From Aureispira sp. CCB-QB1 (GTDB lineage: Bacteria; Bacteroidota; Bacteroidia; Chitinophagales; Saprospiraceae): a DNA stretch of 64,000 nucleotides. Shown here piece by piece: positions 27,369 through 36,477 of this stretch; position 1 is the first letter of the stretch; each line of letters starts with the position of its first letter. A program made the translations under genes and the position numbers. The stretch spans positions 42,070 through 106,069 of the forward strand of contig NZ_JHBV01000046.1 of NCBI RefSeq assembly GCF_000724545.1, in the 5' to 3' direction. The notes under the pieces are model-generated. The model ran no database searches, had not been told where the DNA came from, and saw nothing but the letters and a program-made list of their open reading frames with translations.

Positions 27369-28517
27369 ATGGAGAAATCTATTTTCAATGGCGCTAGAAT
27401 TAACACCTCTATATCTAAGGAATTGTACGAAACTAACAGTCCAGATGAAGTATTTACATCCGAAAACCCCTTTGAGCAAACAGTTAAGATCTTACAAGAA
27501 CATGCTATTTACGATTGGGAACAGTTGTATGCTCTAGTCAAGAATAAAGCGATAGAACAACAATTAATCAGCACCCTTCAATTGAAGGACAATACTCAGT
27601 TAAAAACAATTGAAACTATTTGTGAGCGTATCATTCCTAGCTATAATTTAGAAAAATTAAGCGGTCTTGGCTCCATTGATTATAAACTAGGTGCTAAGCG
27701 ACCTCAAAACTTTGAAAATTTTAACGATAATAAACTAAAAGTTCCTATTTACGAGGATCGGGAGAATACCGTAGATGTTCAGGTAAAGATGCATTCAATT
27801 GACCGTCTTAATAACACTGATTTTACCCTAGCAAATGCTGTCAATCACATTCATTACCTAAATCCAATCCAAGATCAAGGAAATCAAAGAGGCACTTGCA
27901 CAGCCTTTGCTGTTACAGTTGCCAATGAACTTTCCTACTATATGCAAACTGGTAGAAAATATGACCTTTCAGAACAGCATCTATTTTTTGAAACAAAAGC
28001 CCTTGAGTCAGATAATGAGTGCGCTGCATGGCTATCTTCAGCTATGCATATCATTGCACACAAAGGACAATGCGAAGAACAAATATGGTCGTACAACCCT
28101 AATGCTCCTTGTATTCAACAATATGGAAAACCATCGAATGCACAAAGTAATGCAAGAAACTTTACAAACACTTATGCATTTGTAAATGGTCAAGACATCT
28201 TAACTCTGAAACAAATACTAAATACCAATCGAATTATTCCCTTTTCTATTCCAGTCTACAAGAGTTGGTATAGATCAACTGAAACACGCCGAACAGGCAG
28301 AATTACATTGCCTATAAATGGGGATGAAGAAATTTCAGGTCATGCAATGACTTTAGTAGGTTATCAAGATGACTCTACATTTGAAGGAGGTGGTTATTTT
28401 ATTGTTAGAAATAGCTGGGGTACGACTTGGGCTCCTGATAGTTATTATGGTGCTGGTTATGGTATTATTCCCTATTTGTATATGAAAAAGTATTGTTGGA
28501 GTGCATTAACGTTCTAA
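27369..28517 (+). CDS. Papain-like (C1) cysteine protease without signal peptide
   Basis: 382 residues. The catalytic domain (from about residue 155) has oxyanion Q170 and nucleophile C177 in DQGNQRGTCTAFA, H325 in GHAMTLVGY and N348 in RNSWGTTW, so the papain triad is complete. Unlike most C1 enzymes it has no signal peptide. Instead about 150 N-terminal residues form a helical segment (NPFEQTVKILQEHAIYDWEQLYALV) and a linker that could be a propeptide or an adaptor domain. Cytosolic action, or release by another route, is inferred. It follows the beta-barrel-like gene closely and shares the block with a cytosolic deiminase-like enzyme. Confidence 0.85.
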   Translation: MEKSIFNGARINTSISKELYETNSPDEVFTSENPFEQTVKILQEHAIYDWEQLYALVKNKAIEQQLISTLQLKDNTQLKTIETICERIIPSYNLEKLSGLGSIDYKLGAKRPQNFENFNDNKLKVPIYEDRENTVDVQVKMHSIDRLNNTDFTLANAVNHIHYLNPIQDQGNQRGTCTAFAVTVANELSYYMQTGRKYDLSEQHLFFETKALESDNECAAWLSSAMHIIAHKGQCEEQIWSYNPNAPCIQQYGKPSNAQSNARNFTNTYAFVNGQDILTLKQILNTNRIIPFSIPVYKSWYRSTETRRTGRITLPINGDEEISGHAMTLVGYQDDSTFEGGGYFIVRNSWGTTWAPDSYYGAGYGIIPYLYMKKYCWSALTF

Positions 28518-28798
28518 GTCATTCTACATACACCAATTCCCCATTATCAGCAAGATCAATTCAGGCAAAGCCGTTTTTGATGCAAAAAAAGACGACTCAC
28601 CAAAAACTAAAATCTTTATTTTTTAATTTTAATCTGCTAAAACTGTCTTAATAGCTCTCATATACTATACTATTCATAACTATTATGATAAACCAAGTAC
28701 AAAAGGCTCTATCACCTAGGCGAACTCTTTTATTTTGTACTTCATAACGAGCTACTTCTTTTTATATAAAAATTAGCAGATTACTAAATTCAGTAATT

Positions 28799-29941
28799 AT
28801 GAGTAATTTTTGTAAAGAACTTATAAACCAAATTGGCTTAGGGACTGCTTTTCACGATATGGTGGAAGCCGAAAGCAAAGAGTCCTATTATAAATCAATT
28901 AGAACTATTCTCTTGAAAGGAGAATTTAGCTCTATTACCGATTTGCAAACATTTGCTACAAGTCTAGATATAGGATTACCGGTATTCTCAGGAGATAGTT
29001 CTGGTTCATCTACGCGACAACAAACCAAAACATATCAAAAACAACTAGCGACAGACAAAATGTTTCTTAAAAAGTTTGAAAAAGAAAAATCAGAATTTAT
29101 TTTAAATTTGAACGAAAAAGTCGCTGAAGCAATTTTAAATTGTTCTAAGAATAGCCCCAAGATTGAAAGCACTCCTGGATTACACGTTCATTTCAAACTC
29201 TTGGATACTTACGACAAGAAAGTCCAAGTCTCTTTTAAATATATACCTTACTCAATAGAAAACTATGCAGAAATAAAAGAGTTTGCCCTAGATGAAGAAG
29301 TTGAAAATAGTAGCTCGATTGAAAATTTTAAAATATATGCAAATCAAGAAGTAAATTTTACATTTACTATAAAAAATGACGCAATAAGAAGCGTTTCTAT
29401 TTCTAAATTGACTTTTAAGAATCAAACACCAATAAGAGTTATTTATCGAACACCCATTATTATCTATTTTGCATATGAAAAAGAGGGGTTAGAAGTAGAT
29501 TTCACGAATAATGTAATTGAACTAGGAAATAGAGTTTTTATAAGAGAGGCATCCGTTCTAGAATTCAATTCAGGGCTAAAAGCAATCAACAGTAACTCTG
29601 TCTATTTAACCCATTTGCCTATTCCAAAAGGGAATTCGAAATTCTATCTCCAAATAGGTAGAATTGAGATCCAAACTACTCTAAAAAAATATCGGGAAAT
29701 TTGTAAAATAGGAGTCTTATCGGGAAAAACTCTAGACATCAAGGATTTTAATAAAGCTAAAATTATCAAGAAAATAGGTTATATGGAAGGCTTGCCTAGA
29801 GATCGATATGGTGAAAAGGCAAATTTATTTGAGTACGATAGAGAAGCTAATTTTATTACACTATTTATACAATTTAAAGATGCTTGGGCTGGTCATAAAG
29901 TTAAGGTCCGCTTATCTACTCTTAAATATTATTCTTTTTAA
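28799..29941 (+). CDS. Unknown cytosolic protein downstream of the papain-like gene
   Basis: 380 residues, no signal peptide and no family that I recognise. The N-terminal 70 residues (SYYKSIRTILLKGEFSSITDLQTFATSLDIG) have a helix-turn-helix-like spacing that loosely recalls the N-terminal segment of the papain-like protein. A Ser/Thr/Gln linker with a charged helix follows, then a long beta-rich region (VQVSFKYIPYSIENY; EVNFTFTIKNDAIRSVSISKLTF). It is preceded by 281 bp and may have its own promoter. It belongs to the block by strand and composition only. Confidence 0.55.
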   Translation: MSNFCKELINQIGLGTAFHDMVEAESKESYYKSIRTILLKGEFSSITDLQTFATSLDIGLPVFSGDSSGSSTRQQTKTYQKQLATDKMFLKKFEKEKSEFILNLNEKVAEAILNCSKNSPKIESTPGLHVHFKLLDTYDKKVQVSFKYIPYSIENYAEIKEFALDEEVENSSSIENFKIYANQEVNFTFTIKNDAIRSVSISKLTFKNQTPIRVIYRTPIIIYFAYEKEGLEVDFTNNVIELGNRVFIREASVLEFNSGLKAINSNSVYLTHLPIPKGNSKFYLQIGRIEIQTTLKKYREICKIGVLSGKTLDIKDFNKAKIIKKIGYMEGLPRDRYGEKANLFEYDREANFITLFIQFKDAWAGHKVKVRLSTLKYYSF

Positions 29942-30402
29942 GGATTTAACGATTCATTACCATTACTGCTATTCTAATAATGCCACTGAATTATCTCTTT
30001 TTCAATAAAATAATACTCCGTTGATTTTTTAGTTTTCCTACGAAAAACGTAAAAAAGCATCTTGCATTAGTTTGATTACCAGCCTTTTAGCATAAAGACT
30101 AACAAAAGCATATCTTACTGATAATCAAACTAATACGATTTTTCAACGGAGTAATGTAAAAACAAGCAAAATATTATATAAATTTAAATACCAAGCAACA
30201 AATACATTTTCTTTACCGTCTCTTGCCCTCCACAGCAAGAGACTTTTGGCATTTTAAAAGTCGTTATTGAACTTTATTTGTCCAACAACTGTATATAATT
30301 AATGGTAAATTAAAAGAACCTTTTGAGGCTTATACTCGATTTTTAATTGAAAAAACTTATCTTTCAAAAAATTTGATTCACAAACCGTATTGATACCATT
30401 TT
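29942..30402. other. Intergenic region with one MITE-like element
   Basis: 461 bp. Contains the 140-bp element at 30014-30153. The rest is AT-rich, with a possible short hairpin CTCTTGC..GCAAGAG (about 30221-30241). No gene seen. Confidence 0.4.
30014..30153. mobile_element. MITE-like element, CTCCGTTGA type, uninterrupted (140 bp)
   Basis: TA-CTCCGTTGA at the left and TCAACGGAG-TA at the right, with the internal inverted repeat TTAGTTTGATTA / TAATCAAACTAA. It is exactly 140 bp, like the copies at 32368-32507 and 55763-55902. It is nearly identical to the latter and encodes nothing. Confidence 0.85.
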
Positions 30403-31179
30403 ATGAATTTGCAAAACGTAAAACAAAAACTAGAAAAAGTCAATCGTTTTTATGACTACTTAAATGCTAATCAGGAAATTATTTCTAGAGTAGATCATGA
30501 TGCTTTAATAGCTTCTATTCGAGAACTATACGACGCTTGTTTTGATGAAGCAACCGCAAAAGTAGCAACAACTAGTACACAAGAAGTTCATAAAACAACT
30601 ACTCCTACCCAAAAAACAAGAGAAAAAGAAGCCAAAAAACGCCCTAAGTTGGTTTTCAATACAGCAGATCCTAGCCCAACAACCGAAAAAACGGGGAATG
30701 AAGTAACGCCCAACAAATCTCCTAAATCAACAGTTAAAGAAGAACCTATTGTTGAGCAACCAAAAGAAACAACGCCTACAGAAACAAAACCTGCTGTTGA
30801 GCAAGAGACTCCAAAGGCAGAAAAACAAGTAGAAACCCCTAAAGACAGCACAACAAGTACTGCCTTTAATGAGGATTATGAAGAATTATTTATCTTTAAA
30901 GAAGCAACTGATTTATCTCAGAAACTAAGTGCCACTCCTCTTAGTGATTTAAATAAAGCATTAGGGCTTAACGAAAAATTTCTATACATTAATGAATTGT
31001 TCGGTGGAGATGTTGCTAAATTTCAAGCTGCCATAAAAGTACTAAACGACGAAAAAGATTTTGACAGCGCACGTTTGTATATTGAATCTGAATTAGCAGA
31101 TACGTACAATTGGATGAAAAAAGTGAAAAAACCAATTGCTAAAGATTTTGTAAAACTGGTTCGCCGTAGATACTTATAA
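30403..31179 (+). CDS. Cytosolic protein with disordered middle and conserved C-terminal helical domain
   Basis: 258 residues. A helical N-terminus (residues 1-45, VKQKLEKVNRFYDYLNANQEII) is followed by about 110 residues rich in Thr, Pro, Lys and Glu (disordered), then a helical C-terminal domain (LNKALGLNEKFLYINELFGGDVAKFQAAIKVLNDEKDF). I know this C-terminal pattern as a conserved unnamed domain in many Bacteroidota. It lies 9 nt upstream of the FtsX-like permease gene, so co-transcription is likely. The role is unknown. Confidence 0.72.
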   Translation: MNLQNVKQKLEKVNRFYDYLNANQEIISRVDHDALIASIRELYDACFDEATAKVATTSTQEVHKTTTPTQKTREKEAKKRPKLVFNTADPSPTTEKTGNEVTPNKSPKSTVKEEPIVEQPKETTPTETKPAVEQETPKAEKQVETPKDSTTSTAFNEDYEELFIFKEATDLSQKLSATPLSDLNKALGLNEKFLYINELFGGDVAKFQAAIKVLNDEKDFDSARLYIESELADTYNWMKKVKKPIAKDFVKLVRRRYL

Positions 31180-31188
31180 TCATACGCT

Positions 31189-32343
31189 ATGCTCAATCAA
31201 GTACTTTGGAAAGGCAAAAGCCGCTGGCAAACTATTGGTGCATCAATAGGCATTTTTATAGGTCTATTTTTGTTGCTTTTTGCACTACAAGTTTATTTAG
31301 ATGTGCAAATTTTGACCAAAGGAGCAAAAGATGATAATTTTTTGGTCATTAATAAAGCTTTTGAGAAACACTATGGAAAACCACTAGAGTTTTCTTCAGC
31401 TGAATTTCAAGAAATTAGCCAGCAACCTTTTTTTAATCAAGTCGATGCTTTTGAGTCTAATGAATATAAAGTGTCCTTATCTAGCCAAAAAATGGGCTTT
31501 AGGACACTTCTATTTTTTCAGTCGTTGCCACAAGAATTTCTAAGTGTAGACAGTACCTTGTTTCAATGGCAACCAGGAAATCGAATTCCAATCGTCCTAT
31601 CCAGTGACTACTTAGCCTTATACAACTTTGGATTTGCCCCAAGCCAAGGATTGCCCAAATTCTCGGCAAGTACGATTAGTATGGTTGACTTCAAAATTAC
31701 AATAATGGGCAATGGGATACAAGAATCTTTTGATGGCTATGTTTGTGGTTTTACACCCAATGTCAACTCTATTTTAGTGCCCCAATCGTTCATGGAATAT
31801 AGCAACAAAAAATTTGGAGAAGCAAAAGAAGCAAAACTGCCTACACAAATCATTGCCTCTACAGACAACCCCTATAGCGTTGCCCTAGAGGAATTTTTAG
31901 AAGAAAAAGGCTATGAAATTTCTAGAGGTGGTCTTATCGGAGGTGAACTCAAAACAACGCTATTTATGCTTGTTTTCCTTTTAGTTGCCATAGGAATGAC
32001 TATTGTTGGTTTGGCGATGTTGGTCTTTATCTTAAACTTTCAAGTACTTATTGCTCAAGCTAGTCACGATATTCAATTACTGCTTCAATTGGGATACAAA
32101 GACCAGCAAATCACCAAAACATTAGCTCAAAATCTACTCCAATTATTTGGTATTGTCGTTGTATTGGTTTTTGCAATATTAATTCCAACCAAATATTTCA
32201 TATCGGCTTTGATAACAGAACAAGGATACAACCTAAGTTTTGGTTTGCACCCAATTGTTTGGGGAGTTGGGTTACTTTTTTGTATCTTGTTTATATGGAT
32301 TAATTTATCTAGTATTCGTAAAAATGTGCAAAATTTGGCATAA
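31189..32343 (+). CDS. FtsX-like permease (MacB/LolC class)
   Basis: 384 residues with four predicted membrane helices: one at the N-terminus (IGIFIGLFLLLFALQVYL), a large periplasmic domain (residues about 40-255), then three helices (FMLVFLLVAIGMTIVGLAMLVFIL; LFGIVVVLVFAILI; WGVGLLFCILFIWI). This is the FtsX/MacB transmembrane topology used for lipoprotein sorting, export or mechanotransmission. The cytosolic segment between helices 2 and 3 (HDIQLLLQLGYKDQQI) is the usual ATPase-coupling loop. No cognate ATPase lies next to it; the partner must be elsewhere. Confidence 0.82.
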   Translation: MLNQVLWKGKSRWQTIGASIGIFIGLFLLLFALQVYLDVQILTKGAKDDNFLVINKAFEKHYGKPLEFSSAEFQEISQQPFFNQVDAFESNEYKVSLSSQKMGFRTLLFFQSLPQEFLSVDSTLFQWQPGNRIPIVLSSDYLALYNFGFAPSQGLPKFSASTISMVDFKITIMGNGIQESFDGYVCGFTPNVNSILVPQSFMEYSNKKFGEAKEAKLPTQIIASTDNPYSVALEEFLEEKGYEISRGGLIGGELKTTLFMLVFLLVAIGMTIVGLAMLVFILNFQVLIAQASHDIQLLLQLGYKDQQITKTLAQNLLQLFGIVVVLVFAILIPTKYFISALITEQGYNLSFGLHPIVWGVGLLFCILFIWINLSSIRKNVQNLA

Positions 32344-32817
32344 TTTCAGTACTATACTATTCATTAGTAGTTCGTTGATTTTTTAATTTTTTACCAAAAA
32401 GATAAAAAAGCACATTTATATTAGTTTGATAATCAAATTCTTAACATAAAACACAGTAAAACTATAACTTATTGATTATCAAACTAATAAAGTTTTTCAA
32501 CGAACTATTGATTCATCTGATCTACGAATCAATTTATCATTTGCTACGATCGACGCTTTTACTTTGTAAGAATCATTTCAATTTATTTTTATAAAACAAC
32601 CTGTTCTAACCCACACAAATAGAACTTTTGCTATCATATTCACAAAAAATAGTTTGTTAGAATAACACTAAGAATACTATTTATTAATACTTTGTATATT
32701 TTTTTGTAAGAACTAAAAGACCCACGAAGCGAAGTATTTACAGCAAATGGCAATCATTTTTTTATAGATTTAAATTATCCCTAAATTTCACTATCTTGAA
32801 TTAAAAATTAACACAAT
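32344..32817. other. Intergenic region with one MITE-like element
   Basis: 474 bp. The element at 32368-32507 starts 25 nt behind the permease stop. The rest is AT-rich and must hold the promoter of the next gene; TATCTTG at about 32791 is a weak -7 candidate. Confidence 0.35.
32368..32507. mobile_element. MITE-like element, GTTCGTTGA type, uninterrupted (140 bp)
   Basis: TA-GTTCGTTGA at the left and TCAACGAAC-TA at the right, with the internal inverted repeat TTAGTTTGATAATCA / TGATTATCAAACTAA. It has the same length as the CTCCGTTGA-type copies and serves as the reference for locating the mini-inserts in longer copies. Confidence 0.85.
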
Positions 32818-33525
32818 ATGAAAACCTCACATCTACTTTTCATAATCTTAATTTTATTTTCCTACAACAGTTTTGCTCAAACAGGAATTTATAAATATGA
32901 AGACAAATCATCAAAAGAAACCATTGAATTAAACTTGCGACGAGATGGTGTCTTTTTTTATACCTACAATAAAGAATGGACCAACTGCATTACTCAAGGC
33001 AAGTGGCGACCTCTTGGAAGCGGTCGAGTAGTTCTAACCAGTGATCATCAGCTAACAGATTATGTTGTAGAAGAAGTTGAAGATCCTCAAATCAACAATT
33101 TGCACGTCATCATTCAAGGAAAACAAAAGGGACAAAGCCCTACCTCTATCTCTAGTATTTTTGTTAATGAAGACGAAACGGCTACATTGGAAATGGATGG
33201 AGAAGCAGGTCTAAAAATGCTAGAAGAACGCCAAAAATTAATGATGGCTGCTTCTACGGAGATAAGAGATAGCCTCAAAAATAGTGACCCTCCTCGATTT
33301 TATAAATACAATAAGAATAAAGCAATTCAATCCATCACCATTGAATTTGATCAACGAGAATTAACCATTCCTATCGAAAATCCCAAAGCCAACAAAATTA
33401 TCATTACAACAGCCTTTGCTACGAATGCGGCCTATCATTACTTAAATAGCGTAGAATTTATTTCTGATGGAAAATTTATTCGAGAAGAAGGAAGCAGTAA
33501 AAAGCTAAAAAAACAAAGACGATAA
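32818..33525 (+). CDS. Exported protein of unknown function
   Basis: 235 residues with a signal peptide (residues about 1-20, ..YNSFAQ). The first part (GIYKYEDKSSKETIELNLRRDGVFFYTYNKEW..CITQGKWRPLGSGRVVL) resembles the lipocalin-like pattern common in secreted Bacteroidota proteins, where a G.W....... strand follows a dose of charged residues. The second half has no match known to me. A basic tail (SSKKLKKQRR) ends the protein. Monocistronic with its own terminator. Periplasmic or surface location is inferred. Confidence 0.65.
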   Translation: MKTSHLLFIILILFSYNSFAQTGIYKYEDKSSKETIELNLRRDGVFFYTYNKEWTNCITQGKWRPLGSGRVVLTSDHQLTDYVVEEVEDPQINNLHVIIQGKQKGQSPTSISSIFVNEDETATLEMDGEAGLKMLEERQKLMMAASTEIRDSLKNSDPPRFYKYNKNKAIQSITIEFDQRELTIPIENPKANKIIITTAFATNAAYHYLNSVEFISDGKFIREEGSSKKLKKQRR

Positions 33526-33541
33526 GTTATTGAAAAAAAAG

Positions 33542-33577
33542 AAAGGTTTGCCAAATTTTCATTTAACAAACCTTTTA
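33542..33577 (+). terminator. Terminator behind the 235-residue exported protein
   Basis: Inverted repeat AAAGGTTTG / CAAACCTTT (33542-33550 and 33567-33575), followed by TTTTAAT. It is 17 nt behind the stop codon. Confidence 0.75.
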
Positions 33578-33940
33578 ATCACCAAAAATCAATCAATTAA
33601 ATTTTAAAACCTTAATTGTTCTTTTGTTGTTCTCTTTATAGAACCACAATTAATGTTTTATAACCTTAGCTCGAAAGTAGGAAATGTTTTATAAATTTCC
33701 AAAAACTATTTTATAAAATATAGTTTACTTACAAAAAAAAGACTTTTTGCGGTTAAAATCACTTATTTTATCTTTTTTGTACGCAAAATTGCCAAATAAT
33801 AAATTTGATACTATCAATGTTTTTTTTATCTCTAAAAGTAATGTCTTTACGCTTCTATTTTTGTTTTTAAGCATAGAACAAGTGGTTGTTCAGAAAAATT
33901 ATCGTCTCTTTCTTTTGACAAAATAAGACAAACATCCACT
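33578..33940. other. AT-rich intergenic region with a half repeat
   Basis: About 360 bp. It holds AAGTGGTTGTTCAGAAAAA at 33880-33898, one arm of the short inverted-repeat family found complete at 38648-38720 and 42211-42270. The other arm is not visible. Otherwise nothing is recognised. Confidence 0.4.
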
Positions 33941-35536
33941 ATGAAAAATTTATGGCCACTACTTCTATTGATAAGCTTCTATTTTTATCAATGTGCTAGT
34001 ACTGAAACTAGTCAAGAAGCCCCCTTTCAAACAACAAGTGCAGATAGTATACAATTTTCTAAAGAAAATACTGCTCCTACCATCAAGTTGGTAGAAACAC
34101 AACGATCTAACATCAATTTAAAGACGATTGCTGCCCGTACAGCTGCTTTTGAAAAACAATTTGGAGCATTTCACCAACACATTCCTTACACCATGTTCAT
34201 CAACAACCAACTGTATTTTATTGTTGCTACGGGGGATTGGAAGGAAGACAATTGGAGGGATTCAAATCAAAATGCAGCTCCCAAAGGCTCTTATAAAGTA
34301 GGTTTGGTCAATGAATTGAACGAAACGATTATCCCAATAAAATATGATAAAATCTACAACATGGGTGGTGTTGCCCCCAATCTTATGGAAGTGGAATTGG
34401 ATGGCAAACTAGGAGCTTATGACATTGTTGGCAATGAATTACTAAAAGCAGAGTTTGACGGCATTTATCCTTGTAACAATGTTAAAAATGCTTGGGTTCA
34501 AGTTAGAAAAGGGGATCAATTTGGTTGGCTTAGGACTTCTGGCGAAGTCTCACTAGATACTATGTCTCATTACAACAAAGCCCTTTTCAAAGCACAATCA
34601 GTGGCTAACCTTTTAACCAATTGGTCTTTTGATTCCAACTCAGAGACATTAATTCCAATTTTTAAAACACAAAGAACGTTTCAAAAAGATAGCCGTGTGC
34701 AACAAGAAGCCTTGTTAGTTCTTCCATCCTACCTCTACCAATTAGGATTGGTTCCTGAATTTAGAACAGAATGGAGTCCGTTTGTAAGGAATGGTCCTGG
34801 CAATGGCGAAACAACGGCAACCATCGAAACTGCTCGAAAAACAGGCAATAATCAAACCGTTATTAGTGCTTTTAAACAGTATATAGCCGCCCCTCGCGGT
34901 TATTATGAAGAACGTAACGATATTATTACCGTCAATGAAAAAATGGAAAAAATAGATGTGCTGAGTATAGAACATTATGGTATACAAGGTCCTTGTTCTC
35001 CCGATATTCGTTTCCGTTTTATTGATGATAATACCTTAGAAGTAATGATGATTAAGGCAGCTCACCACCCAACTTATACGATGATGACAACTTATACTTA
35101 TCATCATATTAGTGCCAATGGAAAAATTAGTTCTATTGACGTCAAAGGTCTGTATCCCTTTACTAGAATACTTAAAATTACAGATTTTTATTTTAAAGGC
35201 TGCTTTTCTCGTGACCTCACCGAGGAAGAACGAGCAACTGTAAAAGAAGATGATTATCTAAATTTTGCGAACTTAGAGCACCTTACTATTGACGACTTGG
35301 ATGTGATGCGCAATGAAATTTATGCGGCGCATGGTTACATTTTTACAAAGAAAAAATGGCAAGATTATTTTGCAAAACAAGCATGGTATACCCCACAATT
35401 TAAAAATGTAGACGATCAATTAAGTGAAATAGAAAAACACAATATTCGTGCTATTCTCAACCAAAAGAAAAAAATGGAAGGACATGAAGCTGAATTCATC
35501 AATACCACCTATGGGGTATTTGTCGCTGCTGGCTAA
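33941..35536 (+). CDS. YARHG-domain lipoprotein with WG-like repeats
   Basis: 531 residues. A signal peptide with lipobox FYFYQCAS gives a lipidated Cys (about residue 18). Residues about 120-190 contain WG-type repeats (GLVNELNETIIPIKYDKIYN; GKLGAYDIVGNELLKAEFDGIYP; FGWLRTSGEV). The C-terminal about 75 residues are a YARHG domain (MRNEIYAAHGYIFTKKKWQDYFAKQAWY), an extracellular module of unknown function named after its motif. So it is a membrane-bound envelope protein. Its 3' end overlaps the next gene. Confidence 0.85.
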   Translation: MKNLWPLLLLISFYFYQCASTETSQEAPFQTTSADSIQFSKENTAPTIKLVETQRSNINLKTIAARTAAFEKQFGAFHQHIPYTMFINNQLYFIVATGDWKEDNWRDSNQNAAPKGSYKVGLVNELNETIIPIKYDKIYNMGGVAPNLMEVELDGKLGAYDIVGNELLKAEFDGIYPCNNVKNAWVQVRKGDQFGWLRTSGEVSLDTMSHYNKALFKAQSVANLLTNWSFDSNSETLIPIFKTQRTFQKDSRVQQEALLVLPSYLYQLGLVPEFRTEWSPFVRNGPGNGETTATIETARKTGNNQTVISAFKQYIAAPRGYYEERNDIITVNEKMEKIDVLSIEHYGIQGPCSPDIRFRFIDDNTLEVMMIKAAHHPTYTMMTTYTYHHISANGKISSIDVKGLYPFTRILKITDFYFKGCFSRDLTEEERATVKEDDYLNFANLEHLTIDDLDVMRNEIYAAHGYIFTKKKWQDYFAKQAWYTPQFKNVDDQLSEIEKHNIRAILNQKKKMEGHEAEFINTTYGVFVAAG

Positions 35537-36185
35537 TGTTCTCAAAAATATTGGAAAAGGTATTGGGCTACTGTTCATTTTATCGATGGCTGTTGTGATT
35601 ACAGTTGGTAGCCTCAAGCACTTTTCTCCTTACACGACCCCTTCTACTTTCTTAAAAACTAAACAAATACATTATTCTATTTATCTACCTGCTTTGTATG
35701 GTCATATTGTAACTAGTGGCTGTATTTTGGTTATTGGTGGCTTGGGTTTTAGCCGTTGGATTCAAACCAATGCTATACAATGGCATCGTAGAATGGGGAA
35801 AGCTTATGTAGGACTTATTTTATTTATTTCAGCTCCTTCCGCCTTAATCATGGCATTCTATGCACGTGGAGGTTGGCTGATTAACAGTTGTTTTTTTGCT
35901 TTATCTTTTTTATGGTGGTTATTCACTTGGCAAGCTTGGATGTATATTCGCAAGAAAAATATCCTCCAACATCGAGCATTTATGTTACGCAGTTACGCTT
36001 TAACCTTATCTGCTATTACCTTACGTTGGTATACCTTCTTCTTGGGGTATTTATTCAATTGGTACAACCTAAATAGTTATACTTGGGTTGCGTGGTTTAG
36101 TTGGGTTCCTAATCTAATTATTGTTGAGTATTGGATATGGGCAAATATTAAGAAGAAAATAAAACCTACCAATAATGCTTCTTAG
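35484..36185 (+). CDS. DUF2306 membrane protein
   Basis: About 233 residues from the ATG at 35484; ATG 35511 is equally possible, and a GTG 36 nt earlier is unlikely. Either start overlaps the YARHG gene by 53 or 26 nt in another frame, suggesting translational coupling. Six or so membrane helices with the DUF2306 signature: IQWHRRMGKAYVG, a run of helices and ILQHRAFMLRSYALTL. The conserved HR pairs resemble those of cytochrome-b561-like or heme-binding membrane proteins, but the function is not established. The two genes form a small operon. Confidence 0.8.
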   Translation: MKLNSSIPPMGYLSLLANVLKNIGKGIGLLFILSMAVVITVGSLKHFSPYTTPSTFLKTKQIHYSIYLPALYGHIVTSGCILVIGGLGFSRWIQTNAIQWHRRMGKAYVGLILFISAPSALIMAFYARGGWLINSCFFALSFLWWLFTWQAWMYIRKKNILQHRAFMLRSYALTLSAITLRWYTFFLGYLFNWYNLNSYTWVAWFSWVPNLIIVEYWIWANIKKKIKPTNNAS

Positions 36186-36477
36186 GTTGACCTCCTACAA
36201 AAAAGATCCAAAGTAGCCCTAAAGATAATCAAGCGTTTAACATTGCATGAGATTGCTTTACTTAGTACCTACAAAATACTCTAACAGAATGGCATACTAT
36301 TCATCTTTTTGTTAAAAAAGTAAAAAGCAACGAGCTACTATTCTAATAAAAAAGTATTTTTAGCAAGCGTCTACCCTATCTCAGGTCAACCAACACCAAC
36401 TAAAAATCTAAAACATTAACAAACAACAACAAATACTGCAATAAGATAATACCATCTGCTAAATAATAATTCTTACA
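36186..36477. other. Intergenic region with a decayed repeat end
   Basis: 292 bp. At about 36309-36345 TTTTTGTTAAAAAAGT..CAACGAGCTACTA looks like a worn right end of the GTTCGTTGA-type element. Nothing else seen. Confidence 0.35.

Noticed and set aside
30014..30153. Interspersed elements as small RNA genes or tRNA-like structures
   Set aside because: They have terminal inverted repeats, TA flanks and fixed length, which fits mobile elements; no cloverleaf, promoter or T-run is visible. Transcription cannot be excluded from sequence.
35448..35483. Earlier GTG start of the DUF2306 protein
   Set aside because: It would add 12 charged residues before the first helix and lengthen the overlap; the ATG at 35484 or 35511 suits a membrane protein better.
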